Assembly: GCA_003535395.1 (NCBI GenBank)
Contig: DOHE01000308.1
Location: forward strand, 2,533 to 9,251
Reading direction: 5' to 3'
DNA from: Clostridiales bacterium
GTDB lineage: Bacteria > Bacillota > Clostridia > UBA8921
DNA: 6,719 nt
A model generated the notes under the pieces. That model had not been told where the DNA came from and made no database searches. It was given only the letters and a program-made list of their open reading frames with translations. The translations under genes and the position numbers were made by a program. Below are positions 5,914 through 6,719 of this stretch, piece by piece. How positions within the stretch are numbered: position 1 is the first letter of the stretch; each line of letters starts with the position of its first letter.

Positions 5914-5937
5914 TTTTCATCCCGTATGTGTTAAAAT
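5909..5937 (+). promoter_or_regulatory. Possible promoter of the second transposase gene
   Basis: TTGATT (5909-5914) and TAAAAT (5932-5937) are 17 bases apart, upstream of the ATG at 5969. Downstream, the octamer TTAGGTAT occurs twice with a 12-base period (5938-5945 and 5950-5957), just after the predicted transcription start. These could be operator half-sites or chance. The -35 box lies in the target duplication, so it existed before the 2080-bp element inserted. Confidence 0.4.
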
Positions 5938-5968
5938 TTAGGTATATTATTAGGTATGGGGTGCACAT

Positions 5969-6719
5969 ATGGGTAACTATTCAGTGCCTGAATTGATCCG
6001 AAAGCAGAAGCCTAAGGGGACCATGGTAAAGAACATATCCGGCTATTTCTATGTTTACGAGTACAAAAGCATCAAAGGTGATGATGGTAAGCGCAGGACA
6101 CAGATGGGTAATCTAATTGGTTCGATCAAACCGGGCATCGGGTTTGTTCCGAACAGCAGTTTTCGCTGCGATTCGGAGATAAGCACTCTGGAATTCGGTG
6201 AATACGCAGTCACGCTTGCAAATTCACATCAAACACTTGCCCTGCTCAGGGAATGCTTCAACCCTGAAGATGCCCTTTTGATTTATACAGTCTCAATCAT
6301 CCATTTCATACAGGGATTCACCTATATGAAAGATATACAGAGCTATTATGACATGAGCTATCTTTCAATCAAGTACCCGTCACTTAAACTCGGGTATGAG
6401 TCGCTATCCTCATTGTATGACAGCCTTGGCCGCCGGCAGGGTAGCGTTATAAAAATGGAGGAAAAGCTTGTCGCTGCTTCTTTCGGGCAGGTGGCCATTG
6501 ACGGACATGTGATCGGATGCGTCTCCGGCGAGAACGATCTGGCGGTAAAAGGCTACAAGTTCAGCAAGATCGGGGAGCCTCAGATCAACCTCCTGATGGC
6601 ATATGACATCAATACGGGAATTCCCCTACTTTCAAGAATCTATGAGGGAGCAAGTACCGACAAGGTCAGTGTTAAGGACCTGACAATGCAGGTTGAGCTC
6701 AAAAACATGCTCTTTGTCA
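5969..6719 (+). CDS. IS1634-type DDE transposase, 3' end beyond the window (partial)
   Basis: An open frame runs from ATG 5969 to the window edge, giving 250 codons of a protein that is usually about 550-600 aa. The N-terminus has the family pattern SGYFYVYEYKS...KRRTQMGNLIG...KPGIGFVPN, seen in many IS1634-like transposases. The catalytic core starts at about residue 172 with QVAIDGHVIG, where D178 is the probable first catalytic Asp. The typical GYKFSKIG, QINLLMAYD, TGIPLL and GASTDK blocks follow. The second Asp and the Glu lie beyond the window. The start is preceded by a weak GGGG-type ribosome site. No stop or frameshift appears in the visible part. It is not homologous to the first transposase beyond a shared DDE fold. 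Its own element ends cannot be defined because the right end is out of view. Confidence 0.88.
   Translation, partial: MGNYSVPELIRKQKPKGTMVKNISGYFYVYEYKSIKGDDGKRRTQMGNLIGSIKPGIGFVPNSSFRCDSEISTLEFGEYAVTLANSHQTLALLRECFNPEDALLIYTVSIIHFIQGFTYMKDIQSYYDMSYLSIKYPSLKLGYESLSSLYDSLGRRQGSVIKMEEKLVAASFGQVAIDGHVIGCVSGENDLAVKGYKFSKIGEPQINLLMAYDINTGIPLLSRIYEGASTDKVSVKDLTMQVELKNMLFV

Noticed and set aside
3720..5949. Shared 11-mer TTAGGTATATT at 3720-3730 and 5938-5948
   Set aside because: An AT-rich 11-base match between two places in a 6.7-kb window is expected by chance, and the flanks do not agree.

Overview
The window reads as accessory DNA from an anaerobe-type bacterium that desulfates glycans. A tandem pair of Cys-type S1 sulfatases sits on the left, a decayed stretch is in the middle, and two unrelated transposase genes are on the right. 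GC content is moderate in the sulfatases and clearly lower in the middle. The first sulfatase has a strong Shine-Dalgarno site. Neither sulfatase has a signal peptide, so both probably act in the cytoplasm. This style fits Lachnospiraceae-like Firmicutes, Lentisphaerae or Spirochaetes, but the sequence alone does not decide the taxon.

Layout. Bases 2-121 carry an open frame that may be the 3' end of an upstream gene; its stop overlaps the start of the first sulfatase. Sulfatase 1 (114-1559) and sulfatase 2 (1559-3043) share one base in a TGATG stop/start and are almost certainly translated together. They diverge in sequence and carry different formylglycine motifs (CSAYR and CGPAR), which suggests two different sulfate esters in one pathway. 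Neither the sulfatase-maturating enzyme nor a transporter is in view.

Bases 3044-3828 look like a gene graveyard. A 46-codon open stretch without a start codon resembles part of a short-chain dehydrogenase. It runs antisense into the end of an AraC-family regulator on the minus strand (3160-3705). That regulator keeps both helix-turn-helix motifs but has lost the expected N-terminal sensor domain. A small hairpin with a T-tract follows.

Bases 3829-5908 form a well-bounded 2080-bp insertion sequence with 17-bp perfect terminal inverted repeats and a 5-bp TTGAT target duplication. It encodes one 590-aa IS4-superfamily-like transposase. The terminal motif is echoed at the transposase start codon. 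A perfect 12-bp inverted repeat overlaps the -35 box of a promoter whose predicted transcript begins at or next to the ATG. The position expected to hold the catalytic glutamate is a lysine.

From 5969 to the window edge there is a second transposase gene of IS1634 type, in the same orientation and cut off by the window end.

I see no defence system, CRISPR array, RNA gene or wholly new system. The most unusual material is the control region and the possible catalytic substitution in the 2080-bp insertion sequence.
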